Shown: positions 17,746-26,318 of the stretch, in pieces
Layout of the letters: the number at the start of each line of letters is the position of its first letter
Position numbering within the stretch: the first letter of the stretch is position 1
DNA from: Microcoleus vaginatus WJT46-NPBG5
Lineage (GTDB): Bacteria > Cyanobacteriota > Cyanobacteriia > Cyanobacteriales > Oscillatoriaceae
Direction: 5' to 3'
DNA: 64,000 nt
Assembly (NCBI GenBank): GCA_019359355.1
Contig: JAHHHM010000001.1
Location: 310,001 to 374,000, forward strand
The notes under the pieces: model-generated
What the model saw: only the letters and a program-made list of their open reading frames with translations
Told to the model about the DNA's origin: nothing
The model's database searches: none
Translations under genes and position numbers: made by a program

Positions 17746-19260
17746 ATGACTGTAACTGGTGAGAGTGTAGGCGCTAAAGTTAACGTTTCTACCTTCAAGT
17801 ACAACCCACGATACAAACCCAACCAGCTAATTTGCGGGAATGGGCAAACAGCAGTGATAACAGGCTGGACGGCAAAGCAAGCGCTTGCTAATCAACTGCA
17901 GCCCAATGAATTTGCTGTTATTGGCCAGTTGTATTCTCCCACACGGGGAATTAGCCTGTTAATTCGGAACCTGCTGGCAAATCCTCATGTTCGCTTTTTG
18001 GTTGTTTTAAATGCTACTAAAGAAGACAAAAATGCCGGTGGGTGTGAGTGCCTGCTAGATTTTTTCCGTCATGGGTTTGAAGAAGGGCAGAGTGATACAG
18101 GCCGCCAATGCTGGGTGATTCGCTCTTCTATTACTGGATATATAGATATTGAAATTGAGTTTGATGTGTTAGAAAAATTGCGAAAATCTATTGAGTATAA
18201 AGAAGCCAAATCAATTTCTGAAGCCGTCAAGCTGGTAAAAGTTTACGCCGGGCGAAATGCAGTTGAACCGTGGGGGCCTCGCTTGGAATTCCCAATGCCT
18301 GAATCTGTCCCTACTATTTTACCAGGGCCTCGATACGGGCATCGGATTGAGGGGAGAACTATTGCAGAAACTTGGGTGAAAATTATTCATCGAATTAAGA
18401 CAACAGGCACGATTCGGCCTACAGGGTACGATGGAAAATGGCAAGAATTAATTGATTTAATGGCAGTGGTCACAAATGAGCCAGATGAGTTCTATTTTCC
18501 AGAGCCAAATTACTTGCCAATTGACCAAGCTTTTCTTAAAGAGTACATCTCTCAGGTTGTAGATGATTCTGCTAATCGAGAAGGTGTTAAATATACTTAC
18601 GGTCAGCGCTTGCGCTCCTGGTTTGGTCGGGATCAAATCGAGCAAGTTGTCCAAAAGCTAATCGGAGAAATTGACGCGGCAAGTGCGGTCATGTCGCTGT
18701 GGGATGTGAAAGATCATGATGCCGGTGGTAGCCCCTGCCTCAATCATATTTGGCTAAGAGTGGTAGATAATGAATTCTCTTTGACAGCAACCTTTCGCAG
18801 TAATGATATGTTTGCTGCATGGCCGGCAAATGCAATGGGACTTAGGGCGCTCCAGCAGCACATTAGACATGAAATTGCTAGTCTCTCTGACTATAATTTG
18901 AAGATGGGTCCTCTGATTACGGTTAGTCAGAGCGCTCATATTTATGATGATACATGGGAAAACGCTGAAAGTTTAATTAAGCAACAGTATGCTGCTATTT
19001 GCCAGCAACGAACCTATGATGATCCATCGGGAAATTTCTTAATAGAAATTGCAGGAGAGCAGATAAGAGTCACGCAAACAACGCCTGGTAACGGCGAGGT
19101 TGTTGATTGCTACTGCGGTAAAAATCCATTAAATCTTTTGAGAAAAATTTGTGAGGCTTCACCCTCAATACGGCCAGACCACGCCGGTTATTTGGGGATA
19201 GAATTACAGAAGGCAGCAGTATGTCTTAAAACTGGCAAGAAATACATTCAGGATAGATAA
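17746..19260 (+). CDS. Thymidylate synthase-like fusion protein
   Basis: The middle of this 504-residue protein (about 200-415) is a ThyA-type thymidylate synthase. It has YGQRLR at 285-290, the nucleophile in SPCLNHIWLRV (Cys331), RSND at 351-354, GLRALQQHI, and the nucleotide-binding HIY at 398-400. ThyA methylates dUMP to dTMP with methylene-tetrahydrofolate. It is preceded by ~190 residues not found in ordinary ThyA (FAVIGQLYSPTRGISLLIRN) and followed by ~75 residues ending HAGYLGIELQKAAVCL and YIQDR, resembling the DUF4346 domain. The first part weakly recalls the MtrA fold. The dCMP deaminase start overlaps its stop by one base (TAATG), so the two are coupled. Catalytic residues look intact. 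Confidence 0.82.
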   Translation: MTVTGESVGAKVNVSTFKYNPRYKPNQLICGNGQTAVITGWTAKQALANQLQPNEFAVIGQLYSPTRGISLLIRNLLANPHVRFLVVLNATKEDKNAGGCECLLDFFRHGFEEGQSDTGRQCWVIRSSITGYIDIEIEFDVLEKLRKSIEYKEAKSISEAVKLVKVYAGRNAVEPWGPRLEFPMPESVPTILPGPRYGHRIEGRTIAETWVKIIHRIKTTGTIRPTGYDGKWQELIDLMAVVTNEPDEFYFPEPNYLPIDQAFLKEYISQVVDDSANREGVKYTYGQRLRSWFGRDQIEQVVQKLIGEIDAASAVMSLWDVKDHDAGGSPCLNHIWLRVVDNEFSLTATFRSNDMFAAWPANAMGLRALQQHIRHEIASLSDYNLKMGPLITVSQSAHIYDDTWENAESLIKQQYAAICQQRTYDDPSGNFLIEIAGEQIRVTQTTPGNGEVVDCYCGKNPLNLLRKICEASPSIRPDHAGYLGIELQKAAVCLKTGKKYIQDR

Positions 19261-19799
19261 TGAATTTTGAGCAGCAAAGACCTACATGGGATGAATATTT
19301 TTTAATGTTGGCAAAATTGGCCGCCACTCGCTCAACTTGCCTCGCCTTTCCTGTGGGTGCCGTAATAGTTAAAAACAAGCAAGTTCTCGCAACCGGCTAC
19401 AACGGTGCACCTGCCGGCTCTGCTCACTGTACCGCTCAAGGATACTGCTATCCTGGTCTGAGCAGTTGTGATGCTAGTAAATCGATGCCCTCTCGCGCTG
19501 TTCATGCCGAAGCAAATGCCCTCGCACAGGCAGCCAAGCATGGCATTTCTACTGCCGACGCGAGTATTTATGTCACCCTAGAACCCTGTCTTTCTTGCTT
19601 AAAATTAATTATTTCAGCCGGCATTCACGATGTTTTTTATGAAACTTCTTTTAGCAGTGGAGAGAGCGCCGTTGTTCGAGATTCTTTTATCGAAGAAGGC
19701 TTAGTTAATTTGAAGCATATCAATTTGTGTGAGAATATAGCACAAAAAGCCGCATTATTATTGCTAAATCCAATATCTGTTATAAAACCAGATAATTAA
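19260..19799 (+). CDS. Deoxycytidylate (dCMP) deaminase
   Basis: This 179-residue zinc deaminase carries HAEAN (His82, Glu84) and EPCLSC (Cys110, Cys113), the catalytic zinc site. Its GYCYPGLSSCDASKS segment is typical of dCMP deaminases rather than tRNA or cytosine deaminases. It converts dCMP to dUMP, the substrate of thymidylate synthase. The ATG overlaps the stop of the upstream thymidylate synthase-like gene by one base. The pair therefore could form a dCMP to dUMP to dTMP route made from one transcript. Allosteric control by dCTP/dTTP is known for the family but cannot be read here. Confidence 0.9.
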   Translation: MNFEQQRPTWDEYFLMLAKLAATRSTCLAFPVGAVIVKNKQVLATGYNGAPAGSAHCTAQGYCYPGLSSCDASKSMPSRAVHAEANALAQAAKHGISTADASIYVTLEPCLSCLKLIISAGIHDVFYETSFSSGESAVVRDSFIEEGLVNLKHINLCENIAQKAALLLLNPISVIKPDN

Positions 19800-19836
19800 T
19801 AAAATATAATTACTATATCGTCAAATGAGGGTTTCT

Positions 19837-20538
19837 ATGTTTAGTGATGTAGATATCGAAAGAGAAATAGTAGCCAGAAAAAAAGATCCAGAGAAGGGGA
19901 TAGCCATTGAGCCTTTTGAAAAAAAGTCTTTAACCCCTGTTGGCTATGACTTGAGGGTAGGCAAAAGAGGGTTTTCTTTGAAGAATAAGCGTGAGCTTAA
20001 TATTGAAGGCAAAACAAAAATAGAGATTCAACCTAATGATACAGTAGTGATTGAAACTTTAGAATCGGTGAGTCTTTCCAAAAAAATTGGAGCGACTATA
20101 CATTCAATGGCCTCACTGGTTGTTCTTCAGGGATTATCTCACATCTCGACTACCATAGACCCTGGTTGGAGCGGCAAGCTGCTAATTTCTTTTCACAACT
20201 ATCGCGATAGTTTTGTAGAACTTGAATTTAAAGAAGTTTTTTGTACAGTTTGCTTTTACAGAGTAGAATCCGAAGCTAAGGTACCTCTTGTCAGAGAGGC
20301 TGATAGGGATGATTTGTTGAGGCAACTTAAACAAAAATGTAAAGAAGAGGAACAAAAAGAGGAAGAAAGAAACAAGAAAGCAAGTATGCACTGGATGTTT
20401 GTGTTGGTTATTTTAATTTCTGCATTTGGGGTTCTGGGCTTTCTAGTTTCCTTGAAAAATCCACCTATAGGAGGCGCTCTTTCACCTTTAATAGCCTTAG
20501 TAATTTCTATTCTATACGATCGCTTAAAACCAAGATAG
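19837..20538 (+). CDS. Membrane-anchored dCTP deaminase/dUTPase-fold protein
   Basis: Residues ~1-150 follow the trimeric dCTP deaminase/dUTPase fold: PVGYDLRVGKRGF early, then MASLVVLQGL and TTIDPGWSGKLLISFHN. The canonical catalytic residues are changed. The RSSLAR nucleotide-binding motif reads MASLVV, and the general-base Glu of the LEFYN segment is Ser in ISFHN. A charged coiled coil (about residues 160-185 of the longer form) leads to two hydrophobic helices (~189-210 and ~214-231). The protein is thus likely membrane-bound with the nucleotide-fold part in the cytoplasm. I chose ATG 19837 because GAGG precedes it; ATG 19825 adds four residues. The gene is AT-rich compared with its neighbours. 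It may be a nucleotide sensor rather than an enzyme; this is inference. Confidence 0.75.
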   Translation: MFSDVDIEREIVARKKDPEKGIAIEPFEKKSLTPVGYDLRVGKRGFSLKNKRELNIEGKTKIEIQPNDTVVIETLESVSLSKKIGATIHSMASLVVLQGLSHISTTIDPGWSGKLLISFHNYRDSFVELEFKEVFCTVCFYRVESEAKVPLVREADRDDLLRQLKQKCKEEEQKEEERNKKASMHWMFVLVILISAFGVLGFLVSLKNPPIGGALSPLIALVISILYDRLKPR

Positions 20539-20611
20539 AGTTTGTTGCAGTTCAAGAGTATGTTGGATAGAAAATCGATTAACCAATCTACACAAATCAC
20601 ATTAGGGGAGT

Positions 20612-21088
20612 ATGAAGCCAATCAAAACCCGTGCTTATATATCCGGTGCATTAACCGGCATTGAGAAGCCAGCAGAACTTAAAGCTTTCTATGAAAGCAT
20701 TGGCTCACTATGCGAGAACATGGGGTTTCAGGCTTATGTACCGCACCTAAACACTGATCCTATCAATAATCCTGATGTTACTCCACACCAGGTTTTTGAG
20801 ACAGACAAGCACCTAGTCAGCACATCAGACTTAGTTATTGCTTACGTTGGATTCCCATCTTTTGGGGTGGGTATGGAGTTAGCTTACGCAGAGACGAATG
20901 GTATTCCCATTATTCTCTTTTATGAAAAAGGGAAGTCTGTATCTAGATTTCCGCGAGGCATTCCCACAGTCATCTCTGAAATTCAGTTCAGTAGCTATGA
21001 AGATGCTTTAACTCAACTCAAGAGTGTTTTGGACTGTTGGAAGTTACAGCAAATACAACCGCTACCACCTTCGATATACTCTCCCTAA
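20612..21088 (+). CDS. Nucleoside 2-deoxyribosyltransferase / DNPH1-like nucleotide hydrolase
   Basis: This 158-residue protein has the small Rossmann-like fold of nucleoside deoxyribosyltransferases and of DNPH1 (Rcl), which cleaves the N-glycosidic bond of deoxynucleoside monophosphates. The diagnostic parts are RAYISGALTG at the N-terminus, TSDLVIAYVGFPSFGVGMEL (catalytic Glu89, with Asp73 before it), and the following GIPIILFYEKG strand. The catalytic glutamate in GVGxEL is retained. It is the last of four same-strand genes, 73 bases after the membrane dCTP deaminase-like gene. The substrate, whether dUMP, a modified dNMP or another nucleotide, is not determinable here. Confidence 0.72.
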   Translation: MKPIKTRAYISGALTGIEKPAELKAFYESIGSLCENMGFQAYVPHLNTDPINNPDVTPHQVFETDKHLVSTSDLVIAYVGFPSFGVGMELAYAETNGIPIILFYEKGKSVSRFPRGIPTVISEIQFSSYEDALTQLKSVLDCWKLQQIQPLPPSIYSP

Positions 21089-21451
21089 GTGCAGCTATTC
21101 AGCTTTTATTAGCTATATCCTGACTGGAGCAATTGCAATTAATGATAGCTATTTACCTCTAACCGGCAACTTCGGTGAATTTAAGTAGTTTGATTGGCGG
21201 CCAAAAGCGCCGGCGGCATTTATAGCCGACTCAGAATCATAACAATAAAGTGGGGTTGTTTGTCAATCTTTCTTAACAATTTCTGGAAGTTAAGAATTAA
21301 CTTAGTGCCGATGACGAAGACGGACTAGAGACATTTACTCACGGCAAAGCTTAGGAAGATTGCTATCTTTGACTGAACACGAAGGCTGCCGGAAATGCCA
21401 TGCCATCCTGTGTTGTCAATCTTGAAGTGAACTTTCATGAAAGAGGATACG
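21089..21451. other. Non-coding gap
   Basis: About 360 bases without a plausible gene separate the nucleotide island from the VWA lipoprotein. GAGG six bases before ATG 21452 sets the start of the next gene. No clear terminator is seen for the island. Confidence 0.5.
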
Positions 21452-23137
21452 ATGAACCAACCACTTACCGGCCTCCTCAAACGCTCTAAAATCACATTAC
21501 TCGCTGCTTGTATTCCCTTCCTGATGCTAGCAGCCTGCGGCCCGCAGGAATCGTATAACAAATCAAAAGCGCCTGTCGGCAGTGCTCCACCTACACAGAT
21601 GCCGGTAACCGCACAAAAAGCTGCAATCCCAACATCTGGAACCCCTGGAGGGAGGGGACAAGGGGGAAGCTTTTCCGGCAAACAAAATCAAGCACAACCG
21701 GCACCTGCTAATACAGAAAACTACAACCGCATTGAAGATAACCCATTTCAGCTTGCTAGTAATAGCCCGCTTTCAACATTTTCTATCGATGTAGATACGG
21801 CATCCTATAGTAATATTCGACGGTTTATTAATGAAGGTCAACTTCCGCCACCAGACGCCGTTAGAATTGAAGAATTGATTAATTATTTTACTTACGATTA
21901 TCCCCAACCTAAAGGCGAACAACCCTTTTCTCTCACGACAGAAATTTCTCAAGCACCTTGGAACCCTACCCACCAATTAGTTCAGGTAGGCTTACAAGGA
22001 AAACGCATTTCCGCTGAAAATTTACCTCCGAGCAATCTTGTCTTTCTTATAGATGTTTCTGGCTCAATGAATAACCAGAATAAACTCCCATTGTTAAAAT
22101 CAGCTTTGCAGTTGCTGGTTAACGAGCTATCTGAAAAAGACCGCGTTTCAATTGTTGTATATGCCGGGGCAGCCGGCTTGGTTTTACCTCCAACTCCAGG
22201 CAACCAGAAAGATAAGATATTACAGGCAATTGACAAACTAGAGGCGGGTGGTTCTACTGCCGGCGGCGAAGGCATTCAACTGGCTTATCAAGTCGCCAGA
22301 AATAGTTTTTTAAAAGCAGGAAACAATCGCATAATTATGGCAAGCGATGGCGATTTTAATGTTGGAGTATCTAGCGATGCCGAATTAGTGCGTCTCATCG
22401 AAGATTATCGAAAGCGAGATATCTTTCTCACCATTCTTGGATTTGGCATGGGAAATTTAAAAGACTCAAAAATGGAGCAACTTGCAAATAAAGGTAATGG
22501 AAATTACGCTTATATCGACAATCTTTTAGAAGCAAAAAAAGTTTTAGTGACGGAGATGGGCGCAACCCTCTTAACAATTGCCAAAGATGTCAAGATTCAG
22601 GTGGAATTTAATCCTGGTAAAGTTCAAGCTTACCGTTTAATTGGTTATGAAAACCGGCTGCTACAAAGTCAAGATTTCAATGATGACAAAAAAGATGCGG
22701 GAGAGTTGGGCGCGGGGCACTCAGTAACAGCATTATATGAAATTATTCCGGTTGGGGTGAAAAGTGATATCAAATTACCGGCTGTTGATGACTTGCGATA
22801 TCAACAAAAAAATAATGTCGAACCGGCTGCTTATAAAAGTGATGAACTGATGCTAGTTAAGTTACGTTACAAAGCGCCTAAAGGGGAAACTTCTCAGTTA
22901 ATCTCACAGCCATTAGTTGACCGAGGCGTAAAATTAGAAAATGCCTCAAATAACTTGAAATTTTCTGCAGCCGTTGCCGCATTTGGTATGGTTTTGCGGG
23001 ATTCTCAATACAAAGGATCTGCAAATTTTGAGCAAGTTTTAAGCCTTGCCAAGCAATCGAAGGGTACAGACTTGGAAGGCTATCGAACCGAATTTATCCG
23101 TTTAGTTGAAAAAAGCAAATCTCTAGCTGGCAAATAA
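21452..23137 (+). CDS. YfbK-like VWA-domain lipoprotein
   Basis: The protein starts at ATG 21452 (561 residues), supported by GAGG; an ATG at 21437 is also in frame. The signal ends in LMLAAC, making Cys29 the lipidated residue. After a Pro/Gln-rich linker come the N-terminal domain typical of this family (FSIDVDTASYSNIRRFI; IEELINYFTYDY), then a von Willebrand A domain with an intact metal site (DVSGSMN) and a later ASDGDFNVG. A C-terminal domain (VKLRYKAPKGET; FAAVAAFGMVLRDS-type sequence) completes it. VWA domains mediate metal-dependent protein binding. It is exported, probably to the periplasmic face of a membrane. Its partner is unknown and no MoxR ATPase is adjacent. Confidence 0.88.
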   Translation: MNQPLTGLLKRSKITLLAACIPFLMLAACGPQESYNKSKAPVGSAPPTQMPVTAQKAAIPTSGTPGGRGQGGSFSGKQNQAQPAPANTENYNRIEDNPFQLASNSPLSTFSIDVDTASYSNIRRFINEGQLPPPDAVRIEELINYFTYDYPQPKGEQPFSLTTEISQAPWNPTHQLVQVGLQGKRISAENLPPSNLVFLIDVSGSMNNQNKLPLLKSALQLLVNELSEKDRVSIVVYAGAAGLVLPPTPGNQKDKILQAIDKLEAGGSTAGGEGIQLAYQVARNSFLKAGNNRIIMASDGDFNVGVSSDAELVRLIEDYRKRDIFLTILGFGMGNLKDSKMEQLANKGNGNYAYIDNLLEAKKVLVTEMGATLLTIAKDVKIQVEFNPGKVQAYRLIGYENRLLQSQDFNDDKKDAGELGAGHSVTALYEIIPVGVKSDIKLPAVDDLRYQQKNNVEPAAYKSDELMLVKLRYKAPKGETSQLISQPLVDRGVKLENASNNLKFSAAVAAFGMVLRDSQYKGSANFEQVLSLAKQSKGTDLEGYRTEFIRLVEKSKSLAGK

Positions 23138-23178
23138 TCAATTTTTTGCAAAAGTTGAAACTTTTTTCCCAGAAACCT

Positions 23179-23200
23179 GCCGGGAACTCAAGTTCCCGGC
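23179..23200 (+). terminator. Hairpin after VWA lipoprotein gene
   Basis: GCCGGGAACT (23179-23188) and AGTTCCCGGC (23191-23200) form a perfect 10-base inverted repeat with a 2-base centre. It lies 42 bases after the stop and 15 bases before a CTTTTT tract. It sits between two convergent genes and could serve both. Confidence 0.6.
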
Positions 23201-23271
23201 TAATCGCAAAAGTCCTTTTTACAGGATTAACTAAGAGTATTGAGTTGGATTTATCCGACTTGATGATTCAA

Positions 23272-23808
23272 CTATGGCCGATGACTGCGGCGAATTTCTG
23301 TGATTTGATCGGCGACTTCCAATACGGCCACCGGCATCTCAGGGCCGGTTAAGATAATATCCACATGACGGGGACGTTTGTCAAGAAATGCCAGGACATC
23401 TGCCTCTGGAATCAAGCCAAAATTCATCGCCAAACTTAGTTCATCGAGAACCACCAGGTCATAATTCCCGGCTAACACCACTTGCTGGGTATGCAGCCAC
23501 AGCTTACGCAGCGATTGAGTTTCTGCTTCGTCTAGGTGAGGGGTATCGATGCAGCGTGGCAAATCACAGCGAATCCAGTCTAATTTCTGCCCCAGCCGCA
23601 TCGGATGTTCGTGACCTTGGCCAATTCCGCCTTTGAGAAATTGCACCACCAACACCGGCGTCCCCTGTCCAGAAATTCTGAGTGCTTGCGCCATGACGCT
23701 GGTAAAAAAGCTGCGGTGGCTGCCGGTGAAGACTTGGATCAGTCCTTCCACGGTATAGGGGATACGACCAGGAGAATTGAGAACTGCGGTTTCTAGCTGT
23801 GCGACCAT
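23272..23808 (-). CDS. CobO/BtuR-like P-loop protein with degenerate Walker A
   Basis: The 178-residue sequence follows the corrinoid adenosyltransferase BtuR/CobO: VLVVQFLKGG, NYDLVVLDELSLAMNFGLI (Walker B) and the ending LEVADQITEIRRSHRP. The phosphate loop, normally TGDGKGKTTAA, here reads TGSHRSFFTSVM, so the lysine that holds ATP phosphates is missing. A canonical enzyme transfers adenosyl to cob(I)alamin or its precursors. This one may bind differently or be a non-catalytic relative. It is convergent with the VWA gene and upstream-divergent from adk. It is the second possibly cobalamin-related gene in the window besides cobD. Confidence 0.78.
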   Translation of the reverse strand: MVAQLETAVLNSPGRIPYTVEGLIQVFTGSHRSFFTSVMAQALRISGQGTPVLVVQFLKGGIGQGHEHPMRLGQKLDWIRCDLPRCIDTPHLDEAETQSLRKLWLHTQQVVLAGNYDLVVLDELSLAMNFGLIPEADVLAFLDKRPRHVDIILTGPEMPVAVLEVADQITEIRRSHRP

Positions 23809-24233
23809 AGGGAAAATTTAACAGGTAACGGATTTTGATAGTAAGCTTACTGAGCACTATAGCGGCAGTTTAGTCTATAATTCGCAACCAATATATAGTG
23901 TGGTTTATCTATGTGTTGCCTAATATAACACTAGATGTATCTGTAACTTCCTTTCCTTTGATAGAAAAATCCTCAGCCGGCGCAACAGGACATAGCCAAG
24001 CTCAACCGAACAGTCATCTAACCCGCTTAATAACTTTTATGGATGATGCGGGTTTACCAAAACCTGACAGTCTATCCTGTCACAGGTTACACCGGCACCC
24101 GTCAAATCCAAAATCAACTTGAGGGGTGGAATAATCACCGGCATGAGTGCCCGAAGAAGCTTACAATAATGGCGTTTAGCGAACCACAGCCCAGTAAAAT
24201 TGTGCGGAACGCTACGGAAGTAGGAGCTTATTT
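23809..24233. other. Non-coding gap upstream of adk
   Basis: This is a 425-base gap between divergent genes. Open frames here lack protein-like composition. It presumably holds the adk promoter; no consensus boxes are convincing. Confidence 0.45.
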
Positions 24234-24794
24234 GTGAGACTGGTAATTCTCGGAGGGCCAGGAGCCGGTAAAGGAACGCAAGCGCAAAAGCTATGCGCTC
24301 ACCTCAATATCCCTTTAATTGGCACCGGCGATATTTTACGACAAGCGATCGCTGCTCAAACTGAACTCGGGCGTCAAGCTGAACCTTATGTGGAAAAAGG
24401 CGAACTCGTGCCCGATCCCACGATGATCGAATTCATTCGTAAGCGAGTTTTAGAGTCAGATGCCGCCGGCGGCTGGCTGTTAGATGGCTATCCCCGCACC
24501 GCCTTCCAAGCGGAAGAGTTAGACTTTTTGCTGGATGACTTGGGGCAGCAGTTAGATTGGGCCATTTGGTTAGAAGTGCCTGAAAACGTCTTAATGAGCC
24601 GGTCAATCTCACGCGCACGCCCAGACGATTTGCCAGAAATTGTACAGCGTCGGATTGATTTATTCTATGAATGTACAATTCCCATCATGGAATACTATGA
24701 ACACCGGCACCGACTTTTAAAAATCGATGCCGCTCAACCGCCGGCACAGATCCAGCAGGATATCTTGAAAGTTCTCAATCCATCAAAAATTTAA
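24234..24794 (+). CDS. adk: Adenylate kinase (short form)
   Basis: Adenylate kinase interconverts AMP + ATP and 2 ADP. The 186-residue protein starts at GTG 24234. It has the P-loop LGGPGAGKGTQAQKL, GTGDILRQAI, the AMP-binding WLLDGYPRTAFQAEEL and SRARPDDLPEIVQRRI. The LID is the short version without a zinc-binding CxxC insert, and the protein is about 30 residues shorter than E. coli Adk. It precedes rph by 15 bases and is probably cotranscribed. Many cyanobacteria carry an additional adk in the ribosomal protein cluster, so this may be a second copy. Confidence 0.93.
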   Translation: MRLVILGGPGAGKGTQAQKLCAHLNIPLIGTGDILRQAIAAQTELGRQAEPYVEKGELVPDPTMIEFIRKRVLESDAAGGWLLDGYPRTAFQAEELDFLLDDLGQQLDWAIWLEVPENVLMSRSISRARPDDLPEIVQRRIDLFYECTIPIMEYYEHRHRLLKIDAAQPPAQIQQDILKVLNPSKI

Positions 24795-24809
24795 AGGTTA
24801 AAATCTCCT

Positions 24810-25538
24810 ATGTCTTGGCAACGTCCTGATGGCCGGCAAGTAGACCAATTACGTCCCCTATCTTTCGAGCGAAACTTTACCCGATTTGCTGCCGGTTCAG
24901 TTCTAGCAAAATGCGGGGATACTCAAGTTTTATGTACCGTCACAATTCAGCCTGGAGTCCCTAAATTCTTAAAAGAAACAGGCCAAGGCTGGTTAACGGC
25001 TGAATACCGAATGCTACCGGGTGCAACACCCCAACGTCAAGAACGAGAATTTCTTAAACTCTCCGGACGCACCCAAGAAATCCAGCGATTAATTGGACGC
25101 AGTTTGCGAGCATCCTTAGATATGCAGGCATTAGGAGAACGTACCGTTATTGTCGATGCAGATGTCTTGCAAGCAGATGCCGGCACTCGAACAACTGCAA
25201 TCACCGGCGGCTTTGTTGCCCTAGCAGACGCTTTGGAAACACTTTTACAAAGCGGAGCCTTAGAGCGTTCGCCCATCCGCCATCAAGTTGCAGCGATTTC
25301 AGTCGGACTTTTGCAGGATGAATTGCTTTTGGATCTCAAGTATGAAGAAGATGTCGCAGCCGAAGTCGATCTCAATGTTGTGATGAACGAGCAGTTAAAC
25401 ATTATCGAAGTCCAAGGAACTGCTGAATCTGGTAGTTTTAGCCGGCCTCAACTCAATCAAATGATGGATCTCGCAGAAAAAGGAATTCGGGAATTATTAG
25501 AAATTCAACGAGAAACGCTGCGAACTGCTATCACTTAA
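24810..25538 (+). CDS. rph: Ribonuclease PH
   Basis: RNase PH is a phosphate-dependent 3'-5' exonuclease that trims tRNA precursors. The 242-residue protein starts [19 protein letters not shown]. It contains [28 protein letters not shown], the Arg-rich [16 protein letters not shown], and the catalytic acidic segment [20 protein letters not shown]. It ends with a glutamate-rich helix of normal length. It lies 15 bases after adk, and a DUF29 gene converges on it from the other strand after 15 bases. Confidence 0.97.
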   Translation: MSWQRPDGRQVDQLRPLSFERNFTRFAAGSVLAKCGDTQVLCTVTIQPGVPKFLKETGQGWLTAEYRMLPGATPQRQEREFLKLSGRTQEIQRLIGRSLRASLDMQALGERTVIVDADVLQADAGTRTTAITGGFVALADALETLLQSGALERSPIRHQVAAISVGLLQDELLLDLKYEEDVAAEVDLNVVMNEQLNIIEVQGTAESGSFSRPQLNQMMDLAEKGIRELLEIQRETLRTAIT

Positions 25539-25553
25539 ATTCCAGTTTTCCCC

Positions 25554-26018
25554 TCATTCAATATCTGATTCCTCATCTTCAATTAAACTATACTCTTCCT
25601 CAAACACCTCTTCCCAAGAAAGAGAAGTTAATTGACATTTTTTTCCCATTTCTACAACAGCTTCTTTCATCGCTTTATTGAAGCATTTATCCCAAATCGA
25701 TTGAATAAAATCACGATTCAAGCTAGGGACTTCTTCTTGACTATCTTCAATTTCAGTTCGGGCAGATAGAATGGTGATAGCCCAGCTCGATGAACGGCGT
25801 TGTGGCTGACACTTCCACTTGATAATGTGACTCATCAGCCGAATTAACTGACTTTGAACCGCTCGCTTCTCGGTTCTTCCCATTGCTTCAATCAGAGAAT
25901 CTAAACCTTCGCCGGCTTCCACAGATTTTCCCTCTTGTAAAAATTGCCGCACAGCCACAGCAGTTTGATAATGAGAGCAAACGGCTAACCATTCCCAATC
26001 TTGTTTTGTCTGCATCAT
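25554..26018 (-). CDS. DUF29 family protein
   Basis: The protein is about 155 residues. It resembles DUF29, a family of small cyanobacterial proteins that is often multi-copy. Typical parts are QDWEWLAVCSHYQTAVAVRQ near the start, a central arginine-rich helix and VKWKCQPQRRSSSW-like sequence (here IIKWKCQPQRRSSSW). The C-terminus is very acidic (EEEYSLIEDEESDIE). It starts at ATG 26018 or 26015, with GGAG upstream. No function is established for the family. It is convergent with rph. Confidence 0.72.
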   Translation of the reverse strand: MMQTKQDWEWLAVCSHYQTAVAVRQFLQEGKSVEAGEGLDSLIEAMGRTEKRAVQSQLIRLMSHIIKWKCQPQRRSSSWAITILSARTEIEDSQEEVPSLNRDFIQSIWDKCFNKAMKEAVVEMGKKCQLTSLSWEEVFEEEYSLIEDEESDIE

Positions 26019-26318
26019 TTTCTCCAATCTTGCAAAATAATTGTCAATCTAACGCCGCCCCCTTTGCCCCTTATTTACAAAGTGTACTGAAACATTAAGA
26101 ATCATTGCACTTAAACAATGGGCTAGTTGTTTTAATTGCAAGCTATATCCCAATCACAAAGAGCATTTCAGCCATTTGATCAGCATTACATTACCCAGAA
26201 GTCACTGCTCCGAATGGCTGCAAGTCTGAGAAAATCAAAAACGATTTCAAAATTCAGCACTCATCACTCACCTATTCTCAATTAGGCTGTGTTCAATTAG
26301 CACAAGGGAGAACACCTT

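Noticed and set aside
23898-24122. Plus-strand 74-codon frame before adk
   Set aside because: No family match by eye and no ribosome-binding site; likely non-coding leader.
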